64,000 nucleotides of DNA from Topomyia yanbarensis (taxonomy: Eukaryota; Arthropoda; Insecta; Diptera; Culicidae): positions 42,455,524-42,519,523 of the forward strand of contig NC_080670.1 in the NCBI RefSeq assembly GCF_030247195.1. Reading direction: 5' to 3'. Within the stretch, counting starts at the first letter, position 1, and the number at the start of each line of letters is the position of its first letter. The notes below the pieces were generated by a model, which saw only the letters and a program-made list of their open reading frames with translations, was not told the origin of the DNA and ran no database searches. Shown in pieces: positions 1 through 10,295 of the stretch. A program made the position numbers and the translations under genes.

Positions 1-1144
1 CTATCGACAAAACTATAATCACCAACATTGCCTAGACACTTCACAGCATTTACTTCAATGCAAATGAAAACTTTGAAATATCTAGGTTCTGTCTCATTCA
101 CGAATCGCATTCATTGAAAGCACAGGTGACCTTGTCTCACATTACTATTTCGAATTGCGCGTATTTACGTACTCTGCACAAAAATTTTTTCTTGGGAATA
201 TGTGACCAAAAAGACAGCTTTGAATTCCAAAATCAAATTGAACGTTTCTGGTTCCTGATGACTAGTTAAAGCCCTTCAATAAAGTAGAAACACTAGATTA
301 TCTTAAACGACGTCGTTAAGAAAAGAAGAACGAAAACGAAAAGGTGAAAACAAAAAAAAAGAATGGAAACCCCAGAAAATCCATTGTATATTAATTAGTC
401 ATTTTCCGATAGATGGGATTTTCAATAGCTTTCTGATACAATTCGTTTCAATTCGGTTTATTCGTTTACTTTATACAAAATTGGTTTTTAATTTCATTTT
501 AATTAGTCAATTTTTTCGGTTTCTTCATTTCATGGGTTTCATTCGTCTTGTTCATTTTATTCATTTTGAATATTTGACTAATTTTATTATTGATTAATTG
601 ATCTTTGCATTTCAATTATTTATTTCATTCAGCATTCTGTCTTTTCACTTTGTTCATTTGGGTTCATTTTAGCTATTTTATTCGCTTCATTGTTTGGAAT
701 CACGCTGAATTTGATTAGTTTGATTATTTTGATAAATTTGATAAATTTGATTCAGTTTGTTCATTTTGTTCATTTCTTTAATTTTATTCATTTCAATTTT
801 ATAGTTTGAGTCAATTTAATTTATTCTATTATTTTATAACTAATTTAAAATATAACCTAATTTTCCATTTAATGAGCTAATTTAATTTTATATATGTATT
901 TTATTAATTTGAATGATATTAATCATTTTATTTATATTATAAATTTAAGAACATTTTTTTAATTTTTCGCTTATTTTTTATTTTGTTCGTTTTATTGATT
1001 TTTTAAAATTTATTCAGGTTTTATTCGTGCAGGACTAGAAACTGCTGTGTACCTACTACGCATGAGTTCTGTAAACTAACAAATGATCCAACAGTGGTGT
1101 GTGTAAGAAATGCCTCATCTCACTGCTAGGTAGATTAAGTTGTG
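1..1144. repeat. AT-rich low-complexity DNA, no gene
   Basis: Most of the first kilobase consists of T-rich runs in which TTCATTT, TTTTGTTC and ATTTTATT recur without a fixed period. Every frame is broken by stops and I see no terminal repeats or TSD. It may be decayed simple repeat. Nothing functional can be supported. Confidence 0.5.
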
Positions 1145-1182
1145 TGCTATATTTCACCCTAAGGAGGAAAATTTCTCACTAA
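1145..1182 (+). repeat. Dispersed repeat also present at 62982-63020
   Basis: The stretch around CTATATTTCACCCTAA followed by GGAGGAAAATTT recurs near the other end of the window (62984-63014) with one base change. There it sits in a larger inverted repeat. Probably a fragment of an unnamed interspersed repeat. Confidence 0.55.
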
Positions 1183-1564
1183 GGAAGATTAAGTTGGTTT
1201 TTTGTAATGATTCTTGTTCATACTTTAGGGATACTCTGGTTTGTACTATATCAACTAACACGATGGTCATGATTTCAGGAGCTTAGTTGCGATTTTATTT
1301 TTTCTTATCACGTTACTATGATATTTTATTCATAAGTTTTTTTCGGATTTTCTGACAGAGTAGCATGTTCATGTTTTCAGGGTTTGGTGATGTTTTATTA
1401 ATGAATTTCGTGCTGAATTTTTCTGGCAGAGTCGTGTGACTTTTGTTCATGATTTCAGGATCTCAGTCACAATATCCGCAATTTCTTTTCATGTTATCGC
1501 GATATTTTAAACTAATAATTCAATTTTTTTGGTCTTTTGACTTAAGTGCCAATACCTTATTTAG

Positions 1565-1779
1565 GACTGGTGATATCCAACGGGGAAAAACGATCGAAAA
1601 TGGTGAGTGAAGCTAAGCAATGATGTGAAAAAATAGGGATAGCATAAGGGTTAGTGCATTGGGCCGGAGTCTCAAAGGTTGCGAGTTCGAGTCTCGCCTC
1701 TGGGTCCAAATTTTTTTCACATGATTGCTTAGCTTCACTCACCATTTCCGATCGTTTTTCTCCGTTGGATACCACCAGT
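1565..1779. mobile_element. Inverted-repeat element T1 with a tRNA-like core
   Basis: Arms of about 65 bp (1565-1629 and 1710-1779) are inverted copies of each other: ACTGGTGATATCCAACGG on the left answers CCGTTGGATACCACCAGT on the right, and both hold GAGTGAAGCTAAGCAAT or its complement. The roughly 75 bp between the arms is a tRNA-like sequence. The element interrupts a tandem-repeat field. No protein is encoded, and no clear TSD was found. A second element of similar design lies at 45050-45335. Confidence 0.75.
1634..1708 (+). pseudogene. tRNA-like sequence in T1
   Basis: An A-box-like stretch TAGCATAAGGGT and a B-box GAGTTCGAGTC are present. The T arm is perfect (GCGAG, 7-nt loop, CTCGC), and TTGGG pairs with CTCAA as an anticodon stem around loop CCGGAGT, which would read GGA. 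The acceptor stem fails at its first pairs, and position 33 is C rather than T, so this is a tRNA-derived module, not a working tRNA. Confidence 0.6.
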
Positions 1780-2389
1780 GATATTTTAGTCATGCGTAGC
1801 GTGATTTGTGTTCATCATCATAGTCACGATTTTTGATATTTCAATCACGAGTAGTGTAATTCATGTTCATGATTTCAGGATCTTAGTCACGTTTTTCGTA
1901 ACTTACGTTCATATTATTGTGATATTTTATCCTTGAGCTGACGTTTGAATTTGACACGTGCAGTAATGTAACTACTGGTAATGTTTAATTACTATCGGAT
2001 TTTTTACTCGGAGTAACGTGACAATATGATTTGGTCCATAAAACCGTGATTCGCGGTAACTTGTTTTGTGAACTACATCACGATCAAGATTCGTGGCTCT
2101 GTAATAAATTGTTGATGCTCAGCGCAGTTTTCGTTTTCTGTCCAGACATCAGATTGGACCTAATCGAATGAATAATGATGTTCGAGGTCTCAATAGTTTT
2201 CTTATTACTATTACTAGTCGCTATATGCTGTACATAAATATATGACACTTCACGATAAACCCCAAATTTTGTGAGAGTTCACGTGAACATTTCAAGACCA
2301 TGTGCAGAGTTATATGAAATAGAAAATGATTACGGATGTCTTCTAAATATCACAAGCACTCAAGATCGATCGTAAATGATGTACTACCA

Positions 2390-3030
2390 GTCATGAACCA
2401 GTTCATAAATCCATGAATAACATTTTACGATTTTGTGAACTATTTCATGAAAATGGTCGGTCGTGAAAATTATACTTGGAATCATGGGCTAGTTCACGAA
2501 CACTTTACCGATATTTTTTGATTTTGTGATCTATTTTACGGCCACACATGGCCAGGCGTGACTTTTATTAGGGATTATGAATTAGTTCACGTTTCCATGA
2601 ATAACATTTCATGATTTTGTGAATTATTTCAAGAGCACGAACGGTCAGTCGCTAGGAATCATAAATCAGTTTACACATATATGAATAATATTTTCCGATT
2701 TTGTGAATTATTGCACGGACTAGAATGGTAAGTCATGACTATTATACTAGGAATCATGAACTAGTTAACGAATATATAAAAATTATTTCATGGTTTTGTG
2801 AACTAGTTCATGATCATGAATGGTGAGTTGTGACTAATTTACTAGAAATCAGGAATCAGTTCACATATACATGAATAACAATGTGTGATTTTATGAGCTA
2901 CTTCACGACCATGGAAATTGAATCGTGACTATTATACATGGAATAATATAACTAGTTTACGATGATTAAAAGGATTTATGAATAATATTCCGGGCTTAGT
3001 GAAATAGTTCATGAGGTTGGTTTAAGGGAT
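2390..3030 (+). repeat. Tandem repeat, unit about 92 bp, seven diverged copies
   Basis: Units begin with a TCATGAACTAGTTCACG-like stretch near 2391, 2482, 2575, 2659, 2754, 2849 and 2944 (spacing 84-95 bp). Each continues with ATGAATAACATTT, GATTTTGTGAACTA and a CGTGACTATTATAC-like tail. A weaker unit may precede them near 2250. No coding potential. This is a minisatellite-type array. Confidence 0.8.
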
Positions 3031-3074
3031 ACTGTTCATAAAGTTGTGCTCACGTACAGAAATTCGATTTAGTA

Positions 3075-3944
3075 GGGGAACATGGGGAGATTTGACAAAG
3101 AGCGGAATTCTATTATTGGCTATGATGTGTTCTATTAGGTTCTTTAAAAGTTTTCAAAAATATTTTTATGCTTGTTTCGGTCCCTTAAGGTAATTCCAAA
3201 AGTTTGGAATGAAAAATCCTTTCCATATAAAAATATTCCGTGATCAATAAATTTGCGTTAGATGGTGTAAGTTTTTATTAAACTTTGTGTGGACATTTCT
3301 ACTCGACTAATAATTACTTTTACTGTACTCATACATTATTTTATTCTTTATGAACTAGTGAATTGAATTTACATACATCGGAACATTGAAATAGTTATTA
3401 ATAATATTTACATGACATTCAACGCAATAACTAATGTTAAGGAGACTTGACCAAGATTTTATGGGGAGACATGACCAAGTGGCAGTAAGCTGAAGAAAAA
3501 TAAAAAAAATCTGATATTTACTATGCTGTGGGTACCTACTGTTAATGTTAATCACGTCGCACAAAAATCTCACATTAGTCTATATATTTAAGTACTTGTG
3601 AACAAAGTTAGCAGTAATATAGCTGATTTTGTGACGTTCGAATATGCAATGTAAGCAGTACAGCTAATCCTCAATAGGAAATGCATTAAAACAGTAAAAT
3701 TTTTGTTCTGGTTTTTCAAAATTCTCTTGGTGAAGTCTCCCCGCAGTAGGGAGACTTGACCAAAAAAACAACGATCAGGGAAAAACTTTTGAAAAAGTAA
3801 ATTACATATTCTGCAAAAAAAAAATCATAAATACGCGCAATACCTTTGAACATTATATTTCAATGACTTTGGAAGGTTTGAAAACTTTTGTAGAGATTTA
3901 TGCAGATTTAGCTGAAAACCTGGTCAAATCTGCACATGTTCCCC
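3075..3944. mobile_element. Nonautonomous TA-flanked DNA element F1
   Basis: Terminal inverted repeats of about 22 bp: GGGGAACATG then AGATTTGAC on the left, and the complement GTCAAATCTGCACATGTTCC on the right, ending in CCCC. TA flanks both ends (3073-3074 and 3945-3946), as in Tc1/mariner-type insertion. Internally the motif GGAGACTTGACC and its complement recur (near 3440, 3462, 3735 and 3750), some as short hairpins. The only open frames are short and unrelated to known transposases. A damaged relative is at about 20915-21590. Confidence 0.75.
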
Positions 3945-3946
3945 TA

Positions 3947-4423
3947 ATGGTATGGCGAAAACCGTGGATGAAGTTCACAAAACAAAAACAAATATCTCCA
4001 CAAATATTTAGGTTTATTAAGGCGTTACTGACTGAAAATGAAAACACATGATTTTTGTTCATTGTCCTGTTTTCGTAAGGTAAAAACGTATTTGTTCCAG
4101 AATTTATGACACTTTATTCACGTTTTTTGGGAACAATTTTTTCCCGTGCATGCGATAGACTTGGGTGGAAAGCCCAACTCCTACTAGCAGAAGGTAAAGA
4201 ATTCTTCACATTTCCTTTCGATAATGTCCATATGAGCTTGCCTAGTTCTAGTTCCGTTCTAAGCTTATAACTGATTCGCTCTAGAATTTCAATGCGTCTT
4301 TTAATTTCATTGCTTGCATTTCTCTTAGTATTAAATTTGCCGAAAAAAACCAACCAACCAGAACAGGCTCTTCTTGATCTTTTAAATTTACTTCACAAGT
4401 CCCTGTCAAATACCTAAGGACTA
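3947..4423. other. Intergenic stretch, nothing recognised
   Basis: There is a short open frame on the minus strand (4114-4353), but it has no recognisable domain and no flanking signals. I see no terminal repeats in this interval. Confidence 0.4.
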
Positions 4424-4734
4424 TACACACCACATTTTTTTCGCCGAATGTCAGCCAAAGTTTACTGAATTTTCATCAGCTTAAAGTTTCAGCAATACAA
4501 TTGTCAAATTGACAGCGCAATTGCTGAATTCTCAGTATTCCGGGCTGGATTGCTGTAAATCCGGTTATTGCACTGTCAATTTGGCAATTTGAATTACTGA
4601 ATTTTCAGCAAAGCGAATCTGTCAAACAGGTTCAATTCAAATTGCCGATTTTTCGGCATCTTGTATTGCTGAAACTTTCAGCTGATGAAAATTCAGTCAA
4701 ATTTTGCTGAAATCTGCAACTAAATTTTGGTGTA
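4424..4734. mobile_element. MITE A' (uninterrupted relative of element A)
   Basis: A 311-bp element with long imperfect inverted arms: TTTCATCAGCTTAAAGTTTC near 4475 answers GAAACTTTCAGCTGATGAAA near 4671. The ends read ACACCACATTT on the left and AAATTTTGGTGT on the right. Inside are repeats of CTGTCAATTTG and GCTGAATTTTCAG. It is an empty version of element A: its GGTTATTGCACTGTCAATTT aligns with the site in A where hAT element C inserted. Confidence 0.75.
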
Positions 4735-6135
4735 AAAGATGCTGAATCCCTCTGGATAAAGACTCAACATCTCTATCGTTTGTTTACTATTTGTATTTGC
4801 TGCTACCCATTATTTCCCAGGACGTCAGCCGACCCCATTCCTTAAACACATTGAAAACGTTGCTAGGACGTCAGTTATCAATAGAAACGTTTTCAATGTG
4901 TGTAAAAAATATAGTGGTTGTTTTGTACTTGGCATCAACAAGTCGTAACTTACAACTTACACACCAAACTATAGTCGTTGTATTCAGCAAAATTTTGCCG
5001 AATGTTCATCAACTGAAAGTTTCAACAATCCAATGTGCTGAAACTTCACCAATTTGAATTTTATCTATTTTAGGGTTCGTCGCGGTGCGGATGTGGGCGG
5101 TAAATGGATAGTCCGCACCGCAACCGCAAAAAAAAAAATAAAACCGCACCGCTTACCTCAACCGCATTGCATTTACCGCACCGCACCGCGCGGTAATGCG
5201 GTAAAAATCATGTATTTTAAAAATTGTGCTGAAAAATTGTTCATTTGTTTTGTATACCATATGGTCAAGGCTCCGAAAATGGCAACCACAGGCGAAATTA
5301 TTTTTTATCAAATTTTGCGTCAAACTGTTTGTTTTCCGTATGTATATAACCTCTAATATTAAAAAAATATGAATGGTGATCCCAGAAAAAAAAATTCATG
5401 TCTGTCATTTATGAACGTTTGTTGATGCTACTTGCATGACCTGAAAATGACTAAAAGACTGTAAGGAGATAAAAAGGTAAACAAAATCCAAATTTTCAAC
5501 TTTTTGCTTGCAACCATATTTTTCTATCGTAGTCTAATTTAAATTTGATGATATTGCTTGAAAATTTTTGATGAATATGGATTATTGCTTATTTTCAGTT
5601 GTGAAGTAATGGAAACCAAATAACGTGTAACGTGACAGATCAAAAATTCAAAAAAAATTTGTGGACCACACCAACACCATGCATACAATGTCTAACCTTC
5701 ATTTTTTCTTACTATTTTGAGTCTACTTTTTGAGACGGTATTGTGAAAACTTTAAAGTTTTATTAATTTTTAAGAAAACACAGTTTATCTTATGTAACGT
5801 GACAGATTTTTTCTGCTATAAAGTAATTCCATCAAGTTTGATTCAATAGCGTCAATATTGGTGACCATCTTTGATTCTGATGATTCCTTTTACGTTTCAT
5901 GTATATGGGAGACTATGTATTTTTCAACATTAAACAAACAATTTTTATTCAAGAGTAATATTTAAAAAGGGCGTATGAGATTTTGAATGCACTACTTATA
6001 ATACATATTGTTCGAAAATCGCCATTTGTGCAGCAAAACTATATGATAGCGAGTTCTAGGGAATTAATTGTTCTGTGTGAATATTTGTTGAAGAAATTTT
6101 TCAAAAATTAAAGCAAAAAGATGTTAAAAATACCA

Positions 6136-6436
6136 CAACAGATGGAGATGGCTTTTGGTCAGGGTTTTGGTCAATATTATTTTATTTTGTCTATCGCCTA
6201 CGTTTCGAAGGTCTACGCCTTCATCTTCAGGGCAAAAAATGGTTACAATAATCTGAGCTGAGTCTGCTAGTGATGTGCGCGGGGTTCCTTTATTGTAGAG
6301 TAGCGTGTTGAGTTTTGAGATTCAATGTTCAAAATTACTGGACTATGATATTATTGTAGACCTTCGAAACGTAGGCGATAGATAAAATAAAATAATATTG
6401 GCTAAAACCGTGACTAAAAGCCATCTCCATCTGTTG
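6136..6436. mobile_element. Foldback element with arms of about 80 bp
   Basis: The left arm (6136-6216) and right arm (6356-6436) are near-perfect inverted copies. They start CAACAGATGGAGATGGC, end GCCATCTCCATCTGTTG, and share GTCTATCGCCTACGTTTCG or its near-complement. Read on the minus strand, the loop side of the left arm gives CTGAAGA, a GAAGG/CCTTC stem, then GAAAC, a hammerhead-ribozyme-like core. No protein is encoded. It is inserted in element B. Confidence 0.8.
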
Positions 6437-6837
6437 AAAACAAAGTGGTCGTTATTCCAGTTAGCGATAAAAATACAACGAAAGCCTATAAACTGATGAA
6501 ACTATAATTGGACTATTAGGAAGTTATTAGCAAGAAATCATTTTTAACTTCAAGGATTCTTCTAAATTTCTTAGTATTTGCCAGTCATAAATATAATTTT
6601 CTTATACAATATTAATACTAAATATAATTTCGAAGCAAAATGCTCTTAACAAAAATTTTCCGAAATATTTTGATTTTTTTTTTCAACAAAAATATCTAGT
6701 AGTGAAAATACGCCCTTTTAATAAATTACTTACAAATACCGAACGCAAAAAACATAACACGTTTAAAATTTAATTGCAAATAAAAAAACTTTAAAATATA
6801 ATTGCATCGTAGGAAAAATAACAATAAAAAGTTTTAA

Positions 6838-7001
6838 GGGGAGTGGGCGTAGCGTATTGGTAAATCGATTGCCTTGTACGCAGCGCACCTGGGTTCGAGT
6901 CCCGACCCCGCACATAGGGTTAGAAATTTTTCCTAAGAGATTTTTCTAACCCGAAGAGGCGAATGACCTTAAGGTTGAAACCTCTATAATTGAAATAAAA
7001 A
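6838..7001 (+). mobile_element. tRNA-derived SINE with target-site duplication
   Basis: The head resembles a tRNA: GGGGAGTGGGCGTAGCG, then CCTGGGTTCGAGTCCCGACC with a clear B-box. The body contains the hairpin TTAGAAATTTTTCC / CTAAGAGATTTTTCTAA and the conserved-looking stretch GCGAATGACCTTAAGGTTG. It ends in a run of A. The 12-bp direct repeat AAAAAGTTTTAA flanks it (6826-6837 and 7002-7013), the mark of LINE-assisted retroposition. I do not assign a named family. It sits inside element B and so is younger than B. Confidence 0.85.
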
Positions 7002-7475
7002 AAAAAGTTTTAACATATTTCAATAATTCTTTTAATTTTGAATTTTCATTTTATTTTTTTCTTTAAATAATTTAGTTATAGAATGTATTTCAAAATGGGT
7101 TTTCAATTCAAAATGCTCACGAAAAATTATCCTTCAAAATGCAGATGTTTTCAAGTTATTTTGAATTTTCTTTCGACATAATATGTTACTTCGTGAAATT
7201 ACGACCTTTTCAAAAGTTATTCACGTTTGTTCATCAAAACCATTATGTTTTTCAAAATAAACATGAAATTTCCCGGTAATACTCAGTTCCTAGATTAAGG
7301 ATGATTTGTGTACGATTGTCTTGATATCCTTGCTTCAATAAAAATGCAGAACTGTAACGTGACAGATTATGGTTGTAACGTGACAGATCATTGAGAATAC
7401 TCCATAAAATCGAAAACAAAGTTTTTCTTCAGGAAAACTATATTTCAAACTCTTCCTTATTTTCTAAGCTTCAAC

Positions 7476-7580
7476 TTAAAACAGTTTTCATGCACATTTG
7501 GGGGTCAAAGGAACAGACTTTTTCGATTTAAAACAGTTTTCATGCACATTTGGGGGTCAAAGGAACAGACTTTTTCTATT
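7476..7580 (+). repeat. 52-bp tandem duplication in element B
   Basis: Two adjacent, nearly identical copies of a 52-bp unit containing ACAGTTTTCATGCACATTTG and GTCAAAGGAACAGAC begin near 7481 and 7533. It is a local duplication within the element. Confidence 0.85.
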
Positions 7581-8239
7581 TAGTCGGGCAACCTCCAAAC
7601 TAACTGCGAAAATTGTGTAACGTGACAGACGTTTAAAAATGACAATAACACGAAAACCGTTCATGATAGAAAAACACTTTCTATAGAAAAAATGTGCGGT
7701 TTAGTGACCTTAATAATGTGCAGTTGTGATAGAATATGGTTTTATTGTTTTTGCTGACTTATCTTATGAAATATGCGTAAAAATGTAACGTGACAGACAG
7801 AAGCCTTGACCATATATTACCGCAACCGCGACGAACCCTAATCTATTTGACGAATTCAATTTGCTGAAAATTCAGAAATTCAGACTATCAAATTGACAGC
7901 GCGAATTCACATCAGTAAACCAGCCAGAAATACTAAGAACATGGTGATTGCCAGTGGCGTAGTAAGAAAATTTTTCGGGGGGGGATATGAAAGTTTTTTT
8001 GTATATATATGAAAAAATGTTCAAAAACATTCTGAGCAGGAAAAAATGTTCAAAAACCAACAACTCAGGGAACAGGTTTGGGTAGTCAAGGTAGGAAAAC
8101 TAGCTGTTGGTATAGAATAAATGCTCTTCCCCTACGAGGACAAGCTGGGCGGCAAACTTCAGACTGTCTAATTTACTGAGCCCTTCAGTTCCCTTGTGCC
8201 ATTCAGTACCACTTCCTCGTTGATCTTCCGACTGGTTCG

Positions 8240-9080
8240 CGAACTACTCGGTCTAGTCCCCGACGATAGATCTAGCCTACACCGACGAAAAGTTCCCCGG
8301 CGAGAGAAGTTCGAGCCAACCAGCCAGGTGCTACGGTCAGTTCGGCGATTCCGGTAGAGTGGGACATCCGGTTTGCTGGTGGTGTATCGTCGCGGTCTAC
8401 GCGGTCTCGTTCCCGGCGGTGAATCTGACTGTAAGCTAAAGGAGAGGTCCCAGACGAAAGAAGTTCTCCCGATACCGATTCTTATTTGGTTTCAGTACTA
8501 CAACTTCTTGAGCCCTTTGGCTCCGTAACCGGTGCTATTTAGCACCGCAACTCCTTTAAGCTATTTAGTTCTCTTCTTGGGCCATTTAGCACTACTTCCT
8601 TGATGGTCCATTCAGTCCTCGACTTGTTCGCGAACAACTCGGTCTAGTCCCCGACGATGGACCTGGCCTACTCCGACAGAGAATTCCCCGGCGAGAGAAG
8701 TTCTCCCGAGATCGAGCCAATCAGCTAGGTGCCGAGGTCAGTTCGGCGATTCTGGTGAAGCTGGGTATCCGGTGCACTGGTGCGCCGATGACCCGCGACT
8801 AGTGGTGTCTCATTGATGTCTAATCCGTCTAGTCCCCAGCGGTGAATCTAGCTTACGCTAACGGAAAGTTCCCTGGCGAAAAAAGTTTTCCCAATATCGA
8901 TTCTGGGGAGCCGTGGTCGGTCCGGCGAATTCGCATGGAGCGTGACGTCCGGTTCGCTGGCGTTTCGACGACTCATACTCGCTGCTCTGTTGCGGTCTAC
9001 TCGACTAGTCCTCGGCGGTGGATCTAGCTTATACCTGCGGAGAGTTCCCTGGCGGTGATTGCTCTCCCAAAATCGTTGTT
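8240..9080. repeat. Tandem repeats in the R1 3' region, copy 1
   Basis: About five units share TCTAGTCCCCGACGATGGA, a CTACTCCGACGGAGAGTTCC-like stretch, CCCGGCGAGAG and AGTTCTCCC. They start near 8245, 8395, 8638, 8826 and 9004 (spacing 150-240 bp). The same arrangement is at 57764-58520 in copy 2. The GC content is markedly higher than the surroundings. Probably a repeated 3' untranslated region of the R1 element. Confidence 0.75.
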
Positions 9081-9114
9081 CGATGTCTATTCCGCTGTAA
9101 GACGGTCATGCCAT

Positions 9115-9348
9115 CATCGGTTCTCAACCTTTTTCGTACCACGGACCCCTTAGATATCACACTGGGTTGCTGCGGACCCCCACAGATAAACATCAATTTT
9201 GTATGCTATAAATATGTTATTTTCAATTTGTTAGGAAACAAGATTTGAAATTTCAATATGCACTCGGAAAATATATTTTTCTTCGCGGACTCCCAGCAAT
9301 GACTTCGCGGCCCCCTGGGGCCCGCGGACCCCAGGTTGAGAATCGCTG
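9115..9348. mobile_element. hAT-type MITE, 234 bp, inserted in the R1 copy
   Basis: The ends CATCGGTTCTCAACC (left) and GGTTGAGAATCGCTG (right) match the CAGNGGTTCTCAACC type typical of many hAT elements. The next bases, ACCACGGACCCC and the GGGGCCCGCGGACCCC side, are also inverted. Copy 2 of the same R1 sequence is continuous through this point (near 58535: GTCATGATCTAGATCATAAC), so the insertion is directly visible. An 8-bp TSD is not clear: CATGCCAT on the left, ATCTACAT on the right. Confidence 0.85.
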
Positions 9349-10295
9349 ATCTACATCATATCTCTGTTTACTGCGTTTCACGTCTCTACGTCGCTTGTCA
9401 TTCTGTAGGCTACATTATCCGGGTTGATGTCCGGTTCTCCCATTTTAAGTAGCTCCCTGCACGTCACTTCAAACCTCGGATATTCAAAGACTCCTCGGAC
9501 ATTCAAATACTTGAAACCCCGGACATTCAAAGACGCTCCAGGCACAGTGTTGACGTTGCGTACCCACACCGATGAAGATACTCCTTAAGCAGCCGTGGCT
9601 CGGTAGAAGCTGTTTCAGGTTGAAGGTCATCTCTCCGTGCATTCTATTGACCCACGTCGACAGGTTTGGATGAGCCAGTAGGTCCACTTTCCTTTCTCCG
9701 TATTATCCCATTCCTGCTGCTACGTCATCATCGAATCGATTCTCATCATCTTCCTCACGTTTCTGACATTTCATTGATTGTAGCACTTGATATCCTCCGT
9801 CAGGGTAATGCAGATGGGGATCATCTCGGCATCACGGCATACTGCCTCCGGTACGCAATCGCAACTCGTACGACCAGTAGTCGAAGCGTCCTGTTCAGCT
9901 TTTCGCGGTTTCACTTGGTTTTCAGCGCCGCACCCCAAGCAGTATCGATGACTAAATACTAGATAAAGACCCGACATTTCGCATGTGTAATCAACGTGGT
10001 TGTTTAAGCTCAATCAGTCGTCGATTATCACTCCCAATTGCTTCAGTGCACGCTTCGATGCAATCACATGCCCTTCGATGGTGATCTGTATCCGCTGAAC
10101 CACTTTGCAGTTGCTGTCCAACAACAACGTCTTGTGGTGAGCTATTTGCAGCTTGACCCGTTCATCCAGCTCTCGATCGCATCTATTGTCTCCGTCACCG
10201 ACACCTCCATTTCTTCAAGTCTCTCCGTTATTGACACATCGTCCACGAAACCAACGATTTTCACTTTCCTGGGCAGCCGCAGTGTTAAGACCCCA

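Larger units (their letters stand above)
1260..2080 (+). repeat. Diverged direct repeats with core TTCATGATTTCAGGA
   Basis: The core TCATGATTTCAGGA, followed by a TAGTCAC-like stretch and then GTGATATTTTAT, starts near 1266, 1445 and 1865, with weaker units near 1366 and 1808. Spacing is roughly 80-100 bp once the inserted element at 1565-1779 is removed. This is an old tandem array interrupted by a transposon. Confidence 0.55.
5627..7798 (+). repeat. Six direct copies of GTAACGTGACAGA within element B
   Basis: Exact copies start at 5627, 5794, 7354, 7375, 7617 and 7785, all in one orientation and each followed by T or C. Four lie within 500 bp of the right end and two about 550-720 bp from the left end. 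Repeated subterminal motifs in hAT elements can be transposase-binding sites, which is the likeliest role here, but that is inference. Confidence 0.85.
5071..7840. mobile_element. hAT-type element B, nonautonomous, 2.77 kb
   Basis: Terminal inverted repeats start TAGGGTTCGTCGCGG and end CCGCGACGAACCCTA. Perfect 8-bp TSDs ATCTATTT lie at 5063-5070 and 7841-7848, as expected of the hAT superfamily. A second inverted pair is near the ends (ATATGGTCAAGGCT at about 5260, AAGCCTTGACCATAT at about 7801). The interior is AT-rich and carries six direct copies of GTAACGTGACAGA, a SINE and a foldback. I find no hAT transposase, so it would depend on one supplied elsewhere. Confidence 0.9.

Noticed and set aside
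1634..1708. Functional tRNA gene with GGA anticodon
   Set aside because: Acceptor stem is broken and U33 is absent; embedded in an inverted-repeat element.
2390..3030. CRISPR-like array
   Set aside because: Units are contiguous, diverged repeats about 92 bp long with no distinct spacers, in a eukaryotic repeat context.
3863..4051. Open frame spanning the right end of F1
   Set aside because: It reads through the terminal inverted repeat of a nonautonomous element.
8842..9248. Open frames in the GC-rich R1 3' region
   Set aside because: They are translations of tandem non-coding repeats; the same repeats in copy 2 shift frame.
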